A stretch of 5,013 nucleotides of DNA from Actinomycetota bacterium (GTDB taxonomy: Bacteria > Actinomycetota > Thermoleophilia > Solirubrobacterales > 70-9). The notes beneath the pieces are model-generated. The model searched no databases and was not told the DNA's origin. It worked only from the letters and a program-made list of their open reading frames with translations. Numbering within the stretch: the first letter of the stretch is position 1; each line of letters begins with the position of its first letter. The translations under genes were made by a program, and so were the position numbers. The stretch is taken from positions 1-5,013 of the forward strand of contig VAYL01000097.1 in NCBI GenBank assembly GCA_005884305.1, written 5' to 3'. This document shows positions 4,243 to 5,013 of this stretch, in pieces.

Positions 4243-5013
4243 GTGCCGCTCCTCGAGCCAGACGTCCTGCGGATCGCGCCCGAAGCGACCGATCCGGGCA
4301 CCGGCGCTGCACCGGAGTGGATCGCGGACGGCACGCCGCAGACCCTTCGTGCCGCGCTCGAGGCGCTTCTCGGTCCCGACCGGGTCCAAGCCCGGGCGCT
4401 GGACCTCATCAAGTACGCGTCCGACGCGAGCCCGTACCGGATGTTCCCGAAGGTGGTGGTGCAGGCGCATGACGCCAACGACGTCGCGAATGTCATTCGG
4501 TTCGGTCGCGAACGCGAGATGCCGGTCACTCTGCGCTCCGCCGGTACAAGCCTGAACGGGCAGAGCCAGAGCGACGGGATCCTCGTCGACGTTCGGCGCC
4601 ATTTCACCGGCGTGACGGTGGAGGAGGACGGCGCGGCGGCGCGCGTCCGCCCGGGGACCGCGCTTGGCCACGTGAACCGCGTCCTCCTCCCGTACAGCCG
4701 GCGGCTCGGCCCGGACCCGGCGAGCACGGACTTCGCGACGGTCGGTGGGGTCATCGCCAACAACTCAGGCGGCATGCGGTGCGGGACGACCCAGGACTCC
4801 TACTCGACCGTGCGCTCCCTGAAGCTCGTGCTCCCCTCGGGGACGATGATCGACACGGCCGAGCCGGGAGCCGAGGACCGCTTTGCGCAGGCCGAGCCCG
4901 AACTGGCGAAGGGCCTCATCGAGATTCGCGACGAGATCCGGGCCGACACGGAGCTCAGCGAGCGAATCCGCCGCAAGTTCCAGATCAAGAACACGATGGG
5001 CTACCGGCTGTGC
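4243..5013 (+). CDS. FAD-linked oxidase, D-lactate dehydrogenase/GlcD type (probable FAD + Fe-S 2-hydroxyacid dehydrogenase), N-terminal part
   Basis: The frame is open from GTG 4243 to the window end, giving 257 residues with no stop. It shows the PCMH/FAD_binding_4 fold of the vanillyl-alcohol oxidase superfamily. A YASDASPYR motif is at 58-66, with Pro69 and Val71-73 following. The pyrophosphate loop is RSAGTSLNGQ (98-107), with RPGT at 136-139, GPDPAST at 156-162, and ATVGGVIANNSGG at 165-177 followed by CGT. The end, RRKFQIKNTMGYRL, resembles the large fused FAD/Fe-S dehydrogenases (YdiJ/Dld-II group, around 900-1000 residues), so a C-terminal CCG-type Fe-S half is expected beyond the window. 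Such enzymes oxidise D-lactate, D-2-hydroxyglutarate, glycolate or similar 2-hydroxyacids and pass electrons to the respiratory chain. The start lies 9 bp after the decarboxylase stop with no Shine-Dalgarno; TAACTT is 6 bases upstream. No alternative start is better supported. In context it may make the 2-oxoacid used by the decarboxylase. Confidence 0.9.
   Translation, partial: MPLLEPDVLRIAPEATDPGTGAAPEWIADGTPQTLRAALEALLGPDRVQARALDLIKYASDASPYRMFPKVVVQAHDANDVANVIRFGREREMPVTLRSAGTSLNGQSQSDGILVDVRRHFTGVTVEEDGAAARVRPGTALGHVNRVLLPYSRRLGPDPASTDFATVGGVIANNSGGMRCGTTQDSYSTVRSLKLVLPSGTMIDTAEPGAEDRFAQAEPELAKGLIEIRDEIRADTELSERIRRKFQIKNTMGYRLC

Noticed and set aside
3076..4671. A 531-codon open frame on the minus strand opposite the decarboxylase and the start of the FAD oxidase
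   Set aside because: The plus-strand frames encode clear ThDP and FAD enzymes with conserved motifs. The antisense translation is Arg/His/Asp-rich with no recognisable motif, which is typical of shadow frames in GC-rich genes.

Overview
This GC-rich window looks chromosomal, with tightly packed genes, several GTG starts and G/C-rich third codon positions. Protein style (a three-domain DtxR-type regulator and Arg/Ala/Glu-rich enzymes) and an apparent leaderless start suggest a high-GC actinobacterium, perhaps of the Thermoleophilia/Solirubrobacterales kind. That placement is an inference from style, not a measured phylogeny. I see no insertion sequence, CRISPR array, tRNA, rRNA or integration site.

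Layout: (1) 1-645 (+) is the C-terminal half of a fold-type I PLP aminotransferase whose 5' end lies outside the window. (2) 646-805 is a 160-bp intergenic region holding two short palindromes, AT-richer promoter-like sequence and a near-perfect Shine-Dalgarno. (3) 806-1003 (+) is a 65-residue protein I do not recognise. (4) 1004-1053 separates two convergent genes and contains an interrupted stem-loop. (5) 1054-1767 (-) is a DtxR-family metalloregulator whose metal ligands match MntR better than DtxR/IdeR. (6) 1768-1813 is a compact divergent promoter region with a perfect palindrome that carries the downstream ribosome-binding site in its loop. (7) 1814-4233+ is a likely co-directional operon: an SDR oxidoreductase, a benzoylformate decarboxylase-like ThDP enzyme, and the start of a D-lactate-dehydrogenase-type FAD oxidase that runs off the window end at 5013.

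The three operon enzymes can be read as one route: 2-hydroxyacid to 2-ketoacid (FAD dehydrogenase), 2-ketoacid to aldehyde plus CO2 (ThDP decarboxylase), and aldehyde/alcohol or carbonyl redox (SDR). Mandelate/benzoylformate is the obvious textbook substrate. However, the decarboxylase departs from the Pseudomonas enzyme at several active-site positions (Tyr for His281, Ile for Ala460, Pro for Thr377, and Glu for the metal-binding Asp of GDG), so the true substrate may be different. The most distinctive points are this variant active site, the palindrome embracing the SDR ribosome-binding site beside the metalloregulator, the SD-less TANNNT-near-start arrangement of several genes, and the unknown small gene with its own leader.
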